From: Maratus speciosus
Lineage: Eukaryota; Arthropoda; Arachnida; Araneae; Salticidae
DNA length: 64,000 nt
Assembly: GCA_963932465.1 (NCBI GenBank)
Contig: OZ010790.1
Location: 350,015,087-350,079,086 of the forward strand
Direction: 5' to 3'
Positions 22,668-34,800 of the stretch are shown here, one piece after another. A model generated the notes under the pieces. It did no database searches. It was not told the DNA's origin and was given only the letters and a program-made list of their open reading frames with translations. Every line of letters begins with the position of its first letter. The first letter of the stretch is position 1. Both the position numbers and the translations under genes were made by a program.

Positions 22668-24318
22668 TCGATTAAATTAATTCAACGTAGTAGGTTATCT
22701 TATTCTCAAACCAATAGTTATTAGATTTACTAGGCACATTCATTGAATTACGAAGTTTCGAGACTAATGTAACGAAATTTTAAAGTTTAATCACCTATCG
22801 CAATCAATATCCTCTTTCATTAGCAGGGGAAATCCTTTTCGCTAACAGTTTTGTTAGTTTCTGAAATAGATTGCACGAAACTGAAAATGACAATTTATCC
22901 ATAGTAAATGTACCATTATTTTGATAATAATTTATTAATATTCATATGCTTTATGCAAAAGACGAATTTTCTATTATATATTATCAATCTCGCATTATAA
23001 TTTTCAATATATTAAAAAATATTTCTTAATGTAAATTAGAAATACAACCAGCAGCTTTATTCTTTACTGGAGTTTTAAATTATTTTAAATATTTCTCAAT
23101 TTATATCTTTTTCCTAATGTACTTTACAAATTAGATTACATCACTTCTTTTACTTATTGGACTTACTATATAACATTATTATAAATATTTTACTGTAATT
23201 GTATCGCCTTTAGTGATTTAGCGATCATTGTAGATCTAAAAACATGGATTAAATTTATATCAATCTGGTGAAACATATACAGGGTGATTCAAAAAAGATG
23301 GGAAAAATTTTGAGAGGTGATAGTACACACCCAAATAAACATTTTGTATATAAGAATGCATGGTCGAAAACTAAACGTAAAAAAGTTAGAGGGCGCCAAA
23401 AGTTATGTTCTTATACGAGGCAAAAACACACAATGAACGATTAAGTTAAGTTACGAAAACAAATTTAATGGCATTTGATTACAATAAGTGCTCAAAACAT
23501 TCACCGGCAGGTGTTATGCACGCAGTACAACGGCGAAGAAGAGATTGGCGAATTTTCTGAAACACACCAGCCATATCGCGAACATCCCCTACAGCAGCCG
23601 AAAGCTTGGCAACAAGTTCTTCTGCGGATTCAATGGGAGTCTCATACACAAGAGCCTTTAGCTGTCCCCATGAAAAAAAAAATCGAGACATGAAGTATCT
23701 GGCGAGCGCGGTGGTGCCTGGTGTGTTTCAGAAAATTCGCCAATCTGTTCTTCGCCGTTGTACTGCGTGCATAACAGCTGCCGGTCATTTTTTTGAGCAC
23801 TTATTGTAATCAAATGCCATTAAATTTGTTTTCGTAACTTAACTTAATCGTTCATTGTGTGTTTTTGCCTCGTATAACAACATAACTTTTGGCGCCCTCT
23901 ATCTTTTTTACGTTTAGTTTTCGACCATGCATTCTTTGATACAAAATGTTTATTTGGGTGTGTACTATCACCTCTTAAAAATTTTCCCATCTTTTTTTAA
24001 TCACCCTGTATAAGTATCATGAATGTGAGAAAAGAATTATTGTACAGTCGTGGAAAAAAAGTAAACTCTCGCTACCAGGGTTCTCGCTGGCTTCTGTCCA
24101 ACATTAGCGATTAGGCGAATAAGAAATAAAAAACAGTAGTCAAATGAAAATAAAAATGTTAGAGAAATAGTTTTAGCGTGAAGCTTCGAAAAATCTATCT
24201 TTAACCCCTTACTGTTGTCCCCTTTTCCCCAATATGTTCCAAAATAACGTAATTTTTTGTAATTGATTATAAAATTGAAATTCGGATATCCGCTTCAGAA
24301 ATTATTAAAAATAGAAGT
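22668..24318. repeat. Segmental duplication copy 2 (uninterrupted state)
   Basis: It joins, without interruption, sequences equivalent to 12262-12662, 14268-14348 and 21323-22280. The Helitron and the 7 kb composite insertion are both absent, with the junctions at 23009/23010 and 23090/23091. It therefore shows the pre-insertion order. It begins at the gap, so its true left limit is unknown, and it ends near AAATAGAA at 24318. Confidence 0.85.
23280..24008. mobile_element. Palindromic DUF4817-type mariner derivative, 729 bp
   Basis: TA-CAGGGTGATTCA at the left and CACCCTG-TA at the right. Unlike an ordinary MITE, both halves carry the 3' part of the same transposase gene. The minus strand of 23479-23715 encodes RSPD, LDFF, then WGQLKALVYETPIESAEELV and a C-terminal RRCTACI. 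The plus strand of 23715-23809 encodes VFQKIRQSVLRRCTACI. The element is thus two transposase 3' ends joined head to head. No intact transposase can be made from it. Confidence 0.85.
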
Positions 24319-26664
24319 ATCTTTATAAGTAGAGTATATCACGGTGCAATTGAACATGAAAAGCACATCAATCTTTTCGTAATGCGAATAAGAATATGTT
24401 TTGTACACTCACACACACACACAGAGAGATACACACATTTATATATAAAGAGGAGAACTTGAGCACTTGTAATTTGGCGATTCTGACTGTTTGTTTATTC
24501 GCCAAATGAAGCATTTTGTCGTGAATTGGCGCAATGGCGAGCGGGAGTGAGAAACCTGCCCCCTACTATTCTATAACAAATACTCATACAAGAAAGTTAC
24601 TATTATCAAACGATTGGAAATTAAGTCTGCTTTTAAATGATGTATATAGAATTTGTTTAGGGGGCCATTCTACAAATTAAAACAAGCCCCAACTTTATTT
24701 TTTTTCAACCGCAACATCAAATTTTGAAAAAATATTTTAAATCTTCGGTTCAATATATACCTAAAAACAAAATTTCATCTCATTCAGATAATAAGTGTTT
24801 GAATTATAAACATTCAGAAGTTAGAGCTTCTAATGTTAATTTACATTTCCATATTTTTATTAATATCTCCTGAAATTATAATCCTAATGGGGAAATTCTT
24901 TATGTGGTTATAGTACCCAAACATAAATACATTGAAATTTTAAATTGAAAAAAAATTATGATATTAATTATGAATTGTGAAATTAATATTCGAAAAAATG
25001 ATAAACAGCAACCAATTTTTTTTTTTTGGACGGATTTATATTTGTTATGTCCTTCTTTATACTAATCCTAAATTTCATTTTTTCTTCCCTAGTAGTTTTG
25101 AAGTTATGCTTGAAAAAATTTCAAAAAGCTGGTTTAAGGGGTCGTCTATGATGTGCAGAAAAGCATAAAGTGAAAAAATTATAAATATTACTTATGTTAT
25201 TGAAACATATGGGCTGGGATTACGGCCCCCGCTTAAAAACAATTTAGAGCATAAGTCTGTATTATGATGTAAACAAAGCATAAAACTTATTCCAGTATCT
25301 CACGATCTTGGTTTATCCTGAATCTTTAGTACGTTCACGTGCTATGCAAATTATCAAAAGAGATCCTGATATTGTTAACAGTTTCATTGAATCATTGACA
25401 TGAAGATTACAAGGAACTCTTGATAAAAATGGTTCTTATACAACATATTAAAAAATCCTCTCTTTTAAATTGAAGCAAAACATATGGCCCACAAAATTAT
25501 TAAAAAATATAATTTTCGTAATCTTTCCGCCGCCATGGGGTAACATGGCGAAAATTACTCATTGTTAAACAGTAACCTTGACTATTACAAAATAAATGGA
25601 TCTCTTACAAATTTGTAGGTTTTGAGTTCTACTTACAAAATATTTTATTGAAAAGCTGAAAAATATGCTGTAGAATTTGATGACATATGATGTGATAGTC
25701 AGACGTTATACAGAAACACACTGAAAACGAATTAATGTACATAACTTCCACCAATGTGGGCATGAGCATGTTTATCCTTGTGATCCGCATATCCCGCAAC
25801 CAGGGAATTTTTTAGGGGAAGACAAAGATTAATTGCTACAAATAACGAAATCATCATCTTTTCACATTCGTCATCTTACCGCAGTTTCAACTATACATAA
25901 TCAACATATTCGAATATCAATGGAATTGCTGAATTTTTACAGAATTAAATCCCTATTAAATACAAAGCGTAAAAAAACAGACGTATTATTTTCTCAACCT
26001 GCCAAATTATATCCGACATTAACATAACTTCATACATCAGAAATTGCATACTTATATAACTATCAATTTTATATGCTTACCAATATCATTATTATACAAA
26101 ATATTATTGTTTCTGTACAATTATGACTAACTTCATCTATGTCACATTATTGAACTTGTATATCTGAATAATTGCATATCTTTAAAAAGTAAAATGATAC
26201 AGATAATTGTTATAGAAAGAGAGAGGCAGCAAAAGAAAAATAGCAATGGTGAAATGAACCCAATGCATCAGTTATTTTACGAAACAGATTCTATATCACT
26301 GAGTTATTTAAAGTATACTGAAGTACATTCTTGCCAAGTCATCGAGGAAAGAAGAAATGTGGATTTGTTGTAAATCTAAAAAAGAGATGTATAAGAGATG
26401 TAACGAAACTCTTTCATCTTATGAAGAACATGTCAGTGAAGCAAAATTAATACTGCAACTAATAATATCAACTGCGGAGAAAATTCACCCAGACATAATT
26501 TCGTATCGAGAAAACTGCAATCTGTCTCAGATCCACGGGGTTCAATTATTCGCTCAAAAGAGATACTTCTATTTATTAACTGATATATTTATTACTTATC
26601 TGTAAGCTGATAACAGAAGTATCCGAAATACACTATTTATTAATTATTTTAGTAAAGAAATTAT
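24319..26664. other. A+T-rich intergenic DNA
   Basis: It contains a (CA)n microsatellite (about 24411-24424), CGCCAA/TTGGCGA words at 24475-24540, and ATATCTCCTGAAATTATAAT near 24860 like the repeat interior at 8630. ORFs at 24977-25168, 25833-26027 and 26357-26605 are unrecognised. Translating 25300-25990 gives broken peptide stretches without a confident match. Confidence 0.45.
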
Positions 26665-26766
26665 GCTGTATCGAATGAAATATGAATAAAACTTCATTCA
26701 GACTTAAAAATTATTAAAGTAATTTTGAAATATTAAAACCCAACGGAAGACGGGTGTAATTAAAAA
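26665..26766 (+). repeat. Second copy of the CCAACGGAAGACGG repeat end
   Basis: Matches 6085-6186 (GTATCGAATGAAATATGAAT, then AACCCAACGGAAGACGGG, then TGTAATTAAAAAA). It is the probable 3' tail of a retroelement. Confidence 0.55.
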
Positions 26767-27992
26767 AGATTATGAAATTTTAAAAAGTGGGAGAGCGCAC
26801 TGCTACAGAATTTTTTTTTTTGCAAAATACCTGTTTGCAATGCGTCAAAATACAGGTCACAATTACAATTATGTCAAAAATACAGGGTGTCTCTCTTTAA
26901 TCAAAATTCAGATTTTTTGTTTTAACTTTAGCAATAATGAAAGTATAAAAAAAATTATCAGTAGATTTGTAAGAAGCTATATTTTAGAGTTCTTGGTTGA
27001 CGCGACGCAGATCTGGATAGTTTACAGAGCAGACGGACTTTTTTGTTTATTTTAAAAGCTACATCTTTTTTTAAATTAATCTTATACTCATTTGTTGATT
27101 TTCTATTGCAAACATGAGTTAATATAAAACTTTTATTTTTAAGCAATTTATTTGCTCTAACTTTTATAAAATTTGCTTTATTACGGCTACATTAATGATA
27201 ATATATATATATATATATATATTTTAAGATGAAATTTACATGTAACACCTTGCGTGTTCTTATTATAGAGCATTTCCGATAAGCTCATATATATTTTTTG
27301 TAAGAATGTGGAAATTTATATTAAAATAGAAGTAACAAACGCTCTTAAATGTTCTATATGTGCAAATTTCATTACTGCACATTATGTCACATAATATTTA
27401 TCAATAAAGCTGTAAAATATATTTTTCTAGGCACTGAATGTCCAAAGTTTTTCCCTCGTATAACTGAACAATAACTAAGCCTTAAGCCGGTAGTTAATTA
27501 CAATTGTAAAACTCATTAAAATCAAATTTTTGTACTGCCCCTAATCATTCTTTAACAAGGAAAATATTTTTTTCAAGACTAAAATATACATTACTTTAAT
27601 AATTACTATAAAACACGCCCGGCGTTGCCTAGCAATGTAGAAATCCCATATATCGCTTACTCGTGAGCTTTTTTTTTGTTGTTGTTGTTTCTTTGTAGTT
27701 CCAAAGGAGTATGGCAATTTTAAATTGCAGAAAATCTGGAAAATATCAAAACAACACCTTCCTCACAAAAAGATTTTTTTTTATTTTAAATATTAATTTT
27801 TATTTTCTAACGAGAAGTACCGGTGAGAGCAAAAAACTTTCTATAATTGCATTTTTTGTTTTTTTCGTATTTTTGTTCGGGTTCTAAGCATAACAAAAAA
27901 CGGAAAAAATGAAAACACCTTCCAATATCTTGCTCTTGACCTCCAGACGTCCATCTCACTCTCAACTTTTTTTTCTTTCGAAACAGTAAATA
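26767..27992. other. A+T-rich DNA with (TA)n tract
   Basis: A (TA)n microsatellite lies at about 27201-27222. A CGCCCGGCGTTGCC word near 27617 resembles the CCGGCAATGCC hairpins of the Helentron-like copies, but too little follows to call an element. Confidence 0.45.
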
Positions 27993-28673
27993 CAGTAGAG
28001 CGTCGATTATCCGAACAAGTCGGGACCGACCCTAGTTCGGATATGCAAAAGTTCGAATAAATGGACAGACAATTTAAGGGATGTTCCTGACTATACTAAA
28101 ATATTCACATTTTATCAACGCTTCGGACTGACAGCACTAGTTAATGCTGGCGTGTTTAAAAATTGATTTTTGTCTTTTAAAATTTTTTTGTTTACTTTTT
28201 TATATCATTTGCTGAACTCCAGTGATTATAATTTAAGCCAAAAAGCATTCGATTGTTGCTTGCTTCAAAGAAGACATTCTTTTCAATGTTGCTATGGCTC
28301 TAATTCTTCTTTAATATGTCAGTAGAAAAGGATCAGCGTTCTTCTGCCTTTCGAGCCATTTCATAGCCGTTTCCAAACAAAGTCCTGATGTGGTACGCGA
28401 TAGACCTGGGTCATTTCAGTACATTCGTTTTCATTTACTTCCATTTCTTTTTCGTCTTGAATCTCATCCACAATATCATCATCATTTAAAATCTAATATC
28501 CAGGTCTAATATGGTGTTTGGATAATTGGAAGTTCGTTTTAAAAAAAATTGAGTGAAATAGGCTGTTCGGATACTTGGAAGTTCGGGTTAAAAACTTTTC
28601 TTTTGAGACAAACTGGCTGTTCGGATAATTGGAAGTTCGGTTAATTGGAGTTCCGATAATCGGCGCTCTACTG
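27993..28673 (-). mobile_element. pogo/Tigger-like non-autonomous element, copy 1
   Basis: TA-CAGTAGAGCGTCGATTATCC at the left and GGATT-like reverse complement CGATAATCGGCGCTCTACTG-TA at the right, with TA at both flanks. The minus strand of 28200-28420 encodes a broken version of the acidic/arginine-rich C-terminal tail of Tigger-type transposases; copy 2 at 51344-52017 reads it cleanly. The subterminal words GGATAATTGGAAGTTCGG are repeated four times near 28520-28650, likely transposase-binding repeats. It lies opposite in orientation to copy 2. Confidence 0.85.
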
Positions 28674-28914
28674 TATTGAGATTTTTCATAATGAAAGGCG
28701 CCTTCAGTACTAGAAACGAACAAAGAAAACGTATTTTTATTTTTGTTTTTATTCTATAGCGGACCATGCGAATAATATTTCAAAAAGCTGAGAAAAGGAT
28801 AGGTTTATGACGTCTATTTTTGAAAAAGCTGAGGCAGAAGCGATTGCTGGGATAATGGAATCTGGTTCAATAGCGTTTGTTGAAAGATTTCAATTAATTT
28901 TTCGGTTGATTATA
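28674..28914. other. Spacer between two DNA transposons
   Basis: Nothing recognised; it ends with the TA target of the mariner element. Confidence 0.5.
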
Positions 28915-31883
28915 CAGGGTGATTCATAAAAGATGGGCAGAACTTTAAGGGGTTATAGTACACTTAAAGACAAATAATATTAAATAGGAGACTAAGGGTC
29001 CCAGACGTATTCCCAAGGAGATAGGGGGCATTAAAGTTTAGGGTCCGAAATTTCAAATGATTATAAAGCATGGAAAAATTGGTCGATTCGTTTGCGGTTT
29101 TTGCAAAAAATTTTCTTTATGCCAGTATTTTCTTGAAATAAAATTTTAAAGTTCAATTTCAAAAAATGCCGATAGGGGGCGCTTTAGACTTTGGAGTAAC
29201 AAACAACTATTTTTTAATGTTATTTTTTGTATTTCTTTAAATGATTTCGAAAGCTTAGACTTAAACTTAAATTCTGATCTAAAAATCTGAGTCCTAACGA
29301 GTAGTTAAGTAGCATAAACTGAAATTTGAAATTTGAAACCCTTCCCCCCCCCAGAACAAAAATCAGTTATTCCCGATCTTTGTGTCGTAGATTAGGCTCT
29401 AACTACTGCCGCGTTTTGCTAAAATTATTCTTTATGTCAGTATTTTCTTGAAAATAAATTTTAAAGAAAATTTTCAAAAAATTCCGATAGAGGGCGCTTT
29501 AGACTTTGGAGTAACGAACAACTATTTTATACCGTTATTTTTTGTGTCTCATTAAATGCTTTCTAAAGCTTAGACTTAAACTTAAATTTTCAGCTCAAAA
29601 TCTGAATCGCTGAGCGTGGTTCAGTAGCGAGGGGAGGGGGTTCAAATTTCAACTTCTGAACATAGTTCAGTTTGCACTACTTAATCATGCCCAACGATTC
29701 TGTGCTGTGATACGAGGCAAAAATACAACTTTCGTCAAGGACTGCATAGTCGGAATTCACTCATAAAGGCACTGGCACAGTTGGAAACGTCGCTCATGCA
29801 AACGTTAAAGCTCCATTCCTGACGCTAGTCACCGGGTGAAGAAGGAAACAGAAAGTATGCAAATGTCAAATGGGGAAGAAGAAGAACACGTATGCAAAAT
29901 TTCGACACGATTCAGGCATAAAAACCACTGAACGGTGAGTCAAGTGTAAGTCGCTGTAGTAATGAATCGGAAGATGGTGCCCTTCACGAATAAGGAAAAG
30001 GCTGAGATGCATTTAATTTACGGAGCGGCAGATGGAAATGGTGCAGAGGCACAACGAATGTACGGAGAGCGATTTCGCAACAGGCGGTTGCCTAACCGCA
30101 AAACTTTCGAGCGCTTGCACAGACAGTTGTGTGAGACGGGATCATTTCTCGCTTCCCGGTCGAATGCATGAGGACGAATCAGTAGTTGTTGCAGAAGCCA
30201 TTCTGGATGTAGTAGCGGCGCAGCCAAGTACAAGTACACGAACAGTGGCTAGGCAGGTGGATACCTCACAGTCCATGACTTGGAGGGTACTGAAGGATGA
30301 ACATTTGCTCCCGTTTCATGTGCAACGAGTCCAGAAACTGTCTCCAGGGGATTATCCAAATCGTATTGAATTCGCCCGCTGGTTTCTGCAGCAGAACGCG
30401 CTAAATCTACATTTTGGACGAACTGTGCTTTTCACCGATGAATGTACCTTCACACGTGAAGGTACATTTAACACACACAATGCACATGTATGGGCGGATG
30501 TCAATCCACATGCTACGTATCCACATGCTCATCAGAGACGCTTTTCCATCAATGTTTGGGCAGGAATCCTCGGAGACCACCTAATCGGACCGTACCTTCT
30601 TCCTGAACGCCTCAACGGTAAAACATACCTCACATTTCTGCAACATGTGCTGCCAGGCCTGTTAAACGTTGTTCCTCCACGCATCCGGCGGGTCATGTGG
30701 TTCCAGCACGATGGAGCGCCAGCCCATTACGTACGAGACGTCCGCAACTATCTGGACATCACATTTCCGAACAGATGGATTGGTCGAGGTGGTCCTGTTG
30801 CTTGGCCTGCTCGCTCGCCTGATCTTTCACCCCTCGATTTCTTTTTTTTTTTGAGGACGATTGAAGGCTCTTATGTATGAGACACCCATTGAATCCCCCG
30901 AGGAACTGGTCGCCAGACTTTCCGCCGCTGTAGGGGAAGTGCTCGAAAAGCCTGATGTTTTCGCGAATGTTCGCCGTTCCATTCTTCGCCGTTGTTCTGC
31001 GTGCATAACCTCTGGTGGTCACAATTTTGAACATTTATTGTAATTACATGTTAATAAATATGCTTTGGTAACATAATCCTAATTTGTGTCTTTTTACCTC
31101 GTATCACAGCACACAATGTGTGGACATGGTAAACTGAACTGTGCTCAGGAGTAGAAATTTCAAACCCCTCTCCCCAGAAACTCAACCACGTCTAACGATT
31201 CAGATTTTGGGCTGAAAATTTAAGTCTAAGCTTTAGAAAGCATTTAATGAGACACAAAAAATAACGGTATAAAATAGTTGTTCGTTACTCCAAAGTCTAA
31301 AGCGCCCTCTATCGGAATTTTTTGAAAATTTTCTTTAAAATTTATTTTCAAGAAAATACTGACATAAAGAATAATTTTAGCAAAACGCGGCAGTAGTTAG
31401 AGCCTAATCTACGACACAAAGATCGGGAATAACTGATTTTTGTTCTGGGGGGAGAAGGGTTTCAAATTTCAAATTTCAGTTTACGCTACTTAACTACTCG
31501 TTAGGACTCAGATTTTTAGATCAAAATTTAAGTTTAAGTCTAAGCTTTCGAAATCATTTAAAGAAATACAAAAAATAACGTTAAAAAATAGTTGTTTGTT
31601 ACTCCAAAGTCTAAAGCGCCCCCTATCGGCATTTTTTGAAATTGAACTTTAAAATTTTATTTCAAGAAAATACTGGCATAAAGAAAATTTTTTGCAAAAA
31701 CCGCAAACGAATCGACCAATTTTTCCATGTTTTATAATCATTTGAAATTTCGGACCCTAAACTTTAATGCCCCCTATCTCCTTGGGAATACGTCTGGGAC
31801 CCTTAGTCTCCTATTTAATATTATTTGTCTTTAAGTGTACTATAACCCCTTAAAGTTCTGCCCATCTTTTATGAATCACCCTG
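28915..31883 (+). mobile_element. DUF4817-type mariner transposon with about 790 bp TIRs
   Basis: The ends are CAGGGTGATTCATAAAAGAT and its reverse complement, each flanked by TA (28913-28914, 31884-31885). The inverted repeats are exceptionally long for this group, running 28915 to about 29725 and about 31095 to 31883. Shared landmarks include GGGTCCCAGACGTATTCCC, AGGGGGCGCTTTAGACTTTGG and ATACGAGGCAAAAA. The transposase lies between them on the plus strand, broken by two frameshifts. The family moves by cut-and-paste into TA. The near-identity of the arms suggests recent activity or gene conversion. Confidence 0.9.
29962..31043 (+). pseudogene. IS630/Tc1/mariner transposase (DUF4817 + DDE), two frameshifts
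   Basis: Three reading frames carry successive parts. 29962-30171 encodes the helix-turn-helix of DUF4817 type (KEKAEMHLIYGAADGN, GERFRNRRLPNRKTFERLHR, CETGSF). About 30157-30880 encodes STSTRTVARQ, WRVLKDE and the DDE core. The core has D1 in FTDECTF (codon 30437-30439), D2 in FQHDGAPAH (30710-30712) and D3 in ARSPDLSPLDFF (30821-30823), about 36 residues after D2. 30861-31043 encodes the C-terminus (ALMYETPIESPEELVARLS, then RRCSACI). The first shift is near 30155-30170 and the second in a T run at 30841-30854. The start is the ATG at 29962, just inside the left TIR. It would act in the nucleus as a dimer on the TIRs, but as it stands it is inactive. Confidence 0.9.
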
Positions 31884-31885
31884 TA

Positions 31886-34800
31886 TAAACATGATATATA
31901 TGATTCTCATGTTCATTCTGATCTCTAAGTGTACCCTTATACACATTTTCGTGCCTGTACTTGCTTAAAATCTACGAGCTATCACCAAAAACAGACACAT
32001 AGATAAGCACTGACGGCTCGTAGATTATTTAGAGGGTGGATTCACAATCACAATATGAAAATTACGAAAATAAAATTTGCAGGTAGGACGTAAAACATAG
32101 GTTAAAATACATTGGTGCAGTATTGAATTCAGAATCATTTTTCTCTGGATGGAATTTTGCTGTTGTGGGTAGGTGAAAATGAAGTTCGGTGGGGGAGGAG
32201 GGGGGGTTCAATTAGCAGGTGACAGGGCATTTCTCTCAGGCATCCATTGAATTCATCACTTCGTTTTTTTTATCATGTTTAAAAAATTGCAACTAAGATA
32301 AATATAACTGCATCCATAGATGGAAATCTTGTTAGTAATAAAAGACATCGAAAACAAATTAGCCTGTTTGTTGGTAATTCACACCCACAAATTATTGACA
32401 TTTGTCATATAAAACAGTTCTAAATTCGGTTTTGAAAAAGTTTTAATATTCGTCACTTGGAGAATTAAACGAACAAGAATACTTTCGTCAAAAATGCATC
32501 CTACCAGACGTTAGAGATACTGCGGACGGAACGTACTTAACAAGTACTTCTCTGACTTTCGTCTTCCCGTTTCCGTCGGAATAAGCTGTGTTTGAAGAGC
32601 ATTTCTTCGCTGCCACGTGCGACCATGAAAACTCTGGGCGTGTGGCGCTGAAAGCTTTCGAATTTCTTTTGAACTGATTCTTTTTGAACGATTTATTATG
32701 CATCTATCTAAAAATGTGGGAGGGACAGGAGTGAATTATACTCGTATTGGAGATCGACAAAAAATTACATATGTTTTGTATAATTATTTAATTTAATTTG
32801 TTAAATTATTTTTTCAAATTTCTTTGGGGTTTCACGTGCTCATGTGCGCCAATGGAAGAGAACGCATCTGCATAAAATCATCTTTCTTTTATTATTATGT
32901 ATATTTATATTAAATTATCTGATTTTTTTTAATAATAGCTCACTTATATAAGAAATCTTTAATGACAATTACATCATACTAAGTTCTTTCTGCTGGGCAA
33001 ATAAGGTACCTTAACAAGAGGTTTCCTTAAAACGCTATCAAAAGTTATATTTGTTTCATTTTATAGCTAAACTTTAAAACATACTTCAGTATATTTTTTC
33101 ACATGTAAAATATACAACGAAGAATATATAGAGTGATTTAAATCTTTTTTGTAAACGATGATAATAATCTATTCTTATTTCACGAACATCACATCGTATA
33201 AATTACATCAAATTTGAAATATGCAATTATGATAATAAAATGAGGATGTTAATGAAAGTTAGTTACATACTAAAAAGGTGATGTAACTTATTTTTTTCAC
33301 TGGCTTGTTACATACGTCATTTGTATACATCACGGAACATACTCAGCTATAAGACATCTACAAGTTGTGTACACAAGTAAACTACCAACTCTATATGTTG
33401 TTGAAAAATATCCTCGATGCACCTCTAATGGAGATGTTAAGTGTGATCTTCCTGAGATCCATAAAACGTGAAGATAGTCTATAAGACCTCCAAGCACATC
33501 GCTTTCGACAGTTGTAATTCTTATATATGTACTTTAGACATGCATTAAAACTACGGAGGTACTAACTAAGGATTTCATTTCATTGGAAATTAACAGACTT
33601 GGTCCAAAGTATTGTATTTGAAAACATTTGTAAATTAATAGATATAAATAACTACATACGATTATGAATTTTCTTTTTAAGTTTTTGCAGTTTGTAATAA
33701 AAATGCCAATAAAACTCATCTTTTAATGAAGATATTGTCTTTATAAAAAGTTTTCTTAATTGTTAAATTACTTTGTTTTCTTCAAATATTGTTATTGTGT
33801 TATACCAATTAATAGATAATAACGCTTGCAGAAAATCCCAAAATATATTGAACTTTGCCTTCAACAACGAATATAAAGATATCTCATTTCAAAAATATAT
33901 TTTAGGTTCATGCGTAATTTTTATTATTTTAATTTTTCACATGTACTAATAAAAATCATAAATTTTGAATTGTGCCATCTACCTTTTTAAAATAGTCAAC
34001 AAACAATTTAATTATCAAGTGGTCGACAGATGGCGCATCCGGCACAGATTACAAATACTCTTTATAAACAGAAAAAGATTCAGTTGCTGATTTATCGCCG
34101 CGAATGTTGGACATGTCCTTCATTGCCTGCGACGGAAACGTGTAACCTTTTATTATTTGTTAATTTTATTATTTATAATTAAATAAAATTTTTAATTAGA
34201 AAGTTTATTCTAAAATTTAACGACAGACATTAAAATGTTAACACTATTTTACGAACCCGTGATGGATTAAAATTGATCAAATATCCGCAACGAGAAAGCT
34301 AACGTCAAGATATATCCAGTTTTAACACATTACCGACGGGCAATTTTTATCAAATCTGAATTTAAAAACAGTATAAACTCTTACCTGTTCTGAAATTCTT
34401 TTGTAAATTGGTGTTCTAGATAGATTTCCCAAGTTTATGTATCGGTAAATATCTTTCAATGTACGAATTAATATAAAATGTCTTACAATCTAAAATATAT
34501 ATATATACAACATGATATAAATGCATTTTCTGTAGGGTAGTCTAAGATGTTTTTTGAATGAAAATGAGAATTCTCGTTTCCCGTCTTCAATGTGTTAAGT
34601 ATTTTTTCGCTTCTGAAGCTTTTCTTGGTGGAAAATAATTTCCACCCAGAATTATTTTAAATTTTCCAATTATCTATTAAATTGCATACCATAACAATAA
34701 ATGTTCAGAAAATAAGTAATTAAATAATTAAGAACATCGTTAACAATTGTTATCATGTAAAATTTTGATTGATAGAACATGGACGTACTTTTAAACCAAT

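Noticed and set aside
22382..22724. Two overlapping ORFs across the gap
   Set aside because: They run through 200 N and have no real sequence.
25233..26027. Possible Helitron helicase-like or viral protein fragment
   Set aside because: Peptides such as RDPDIVNSFIESL gave a faint resemblance to Helitron N-terminal domains, but no conserved His/Cys or replicase motif follows and stops are frequent.
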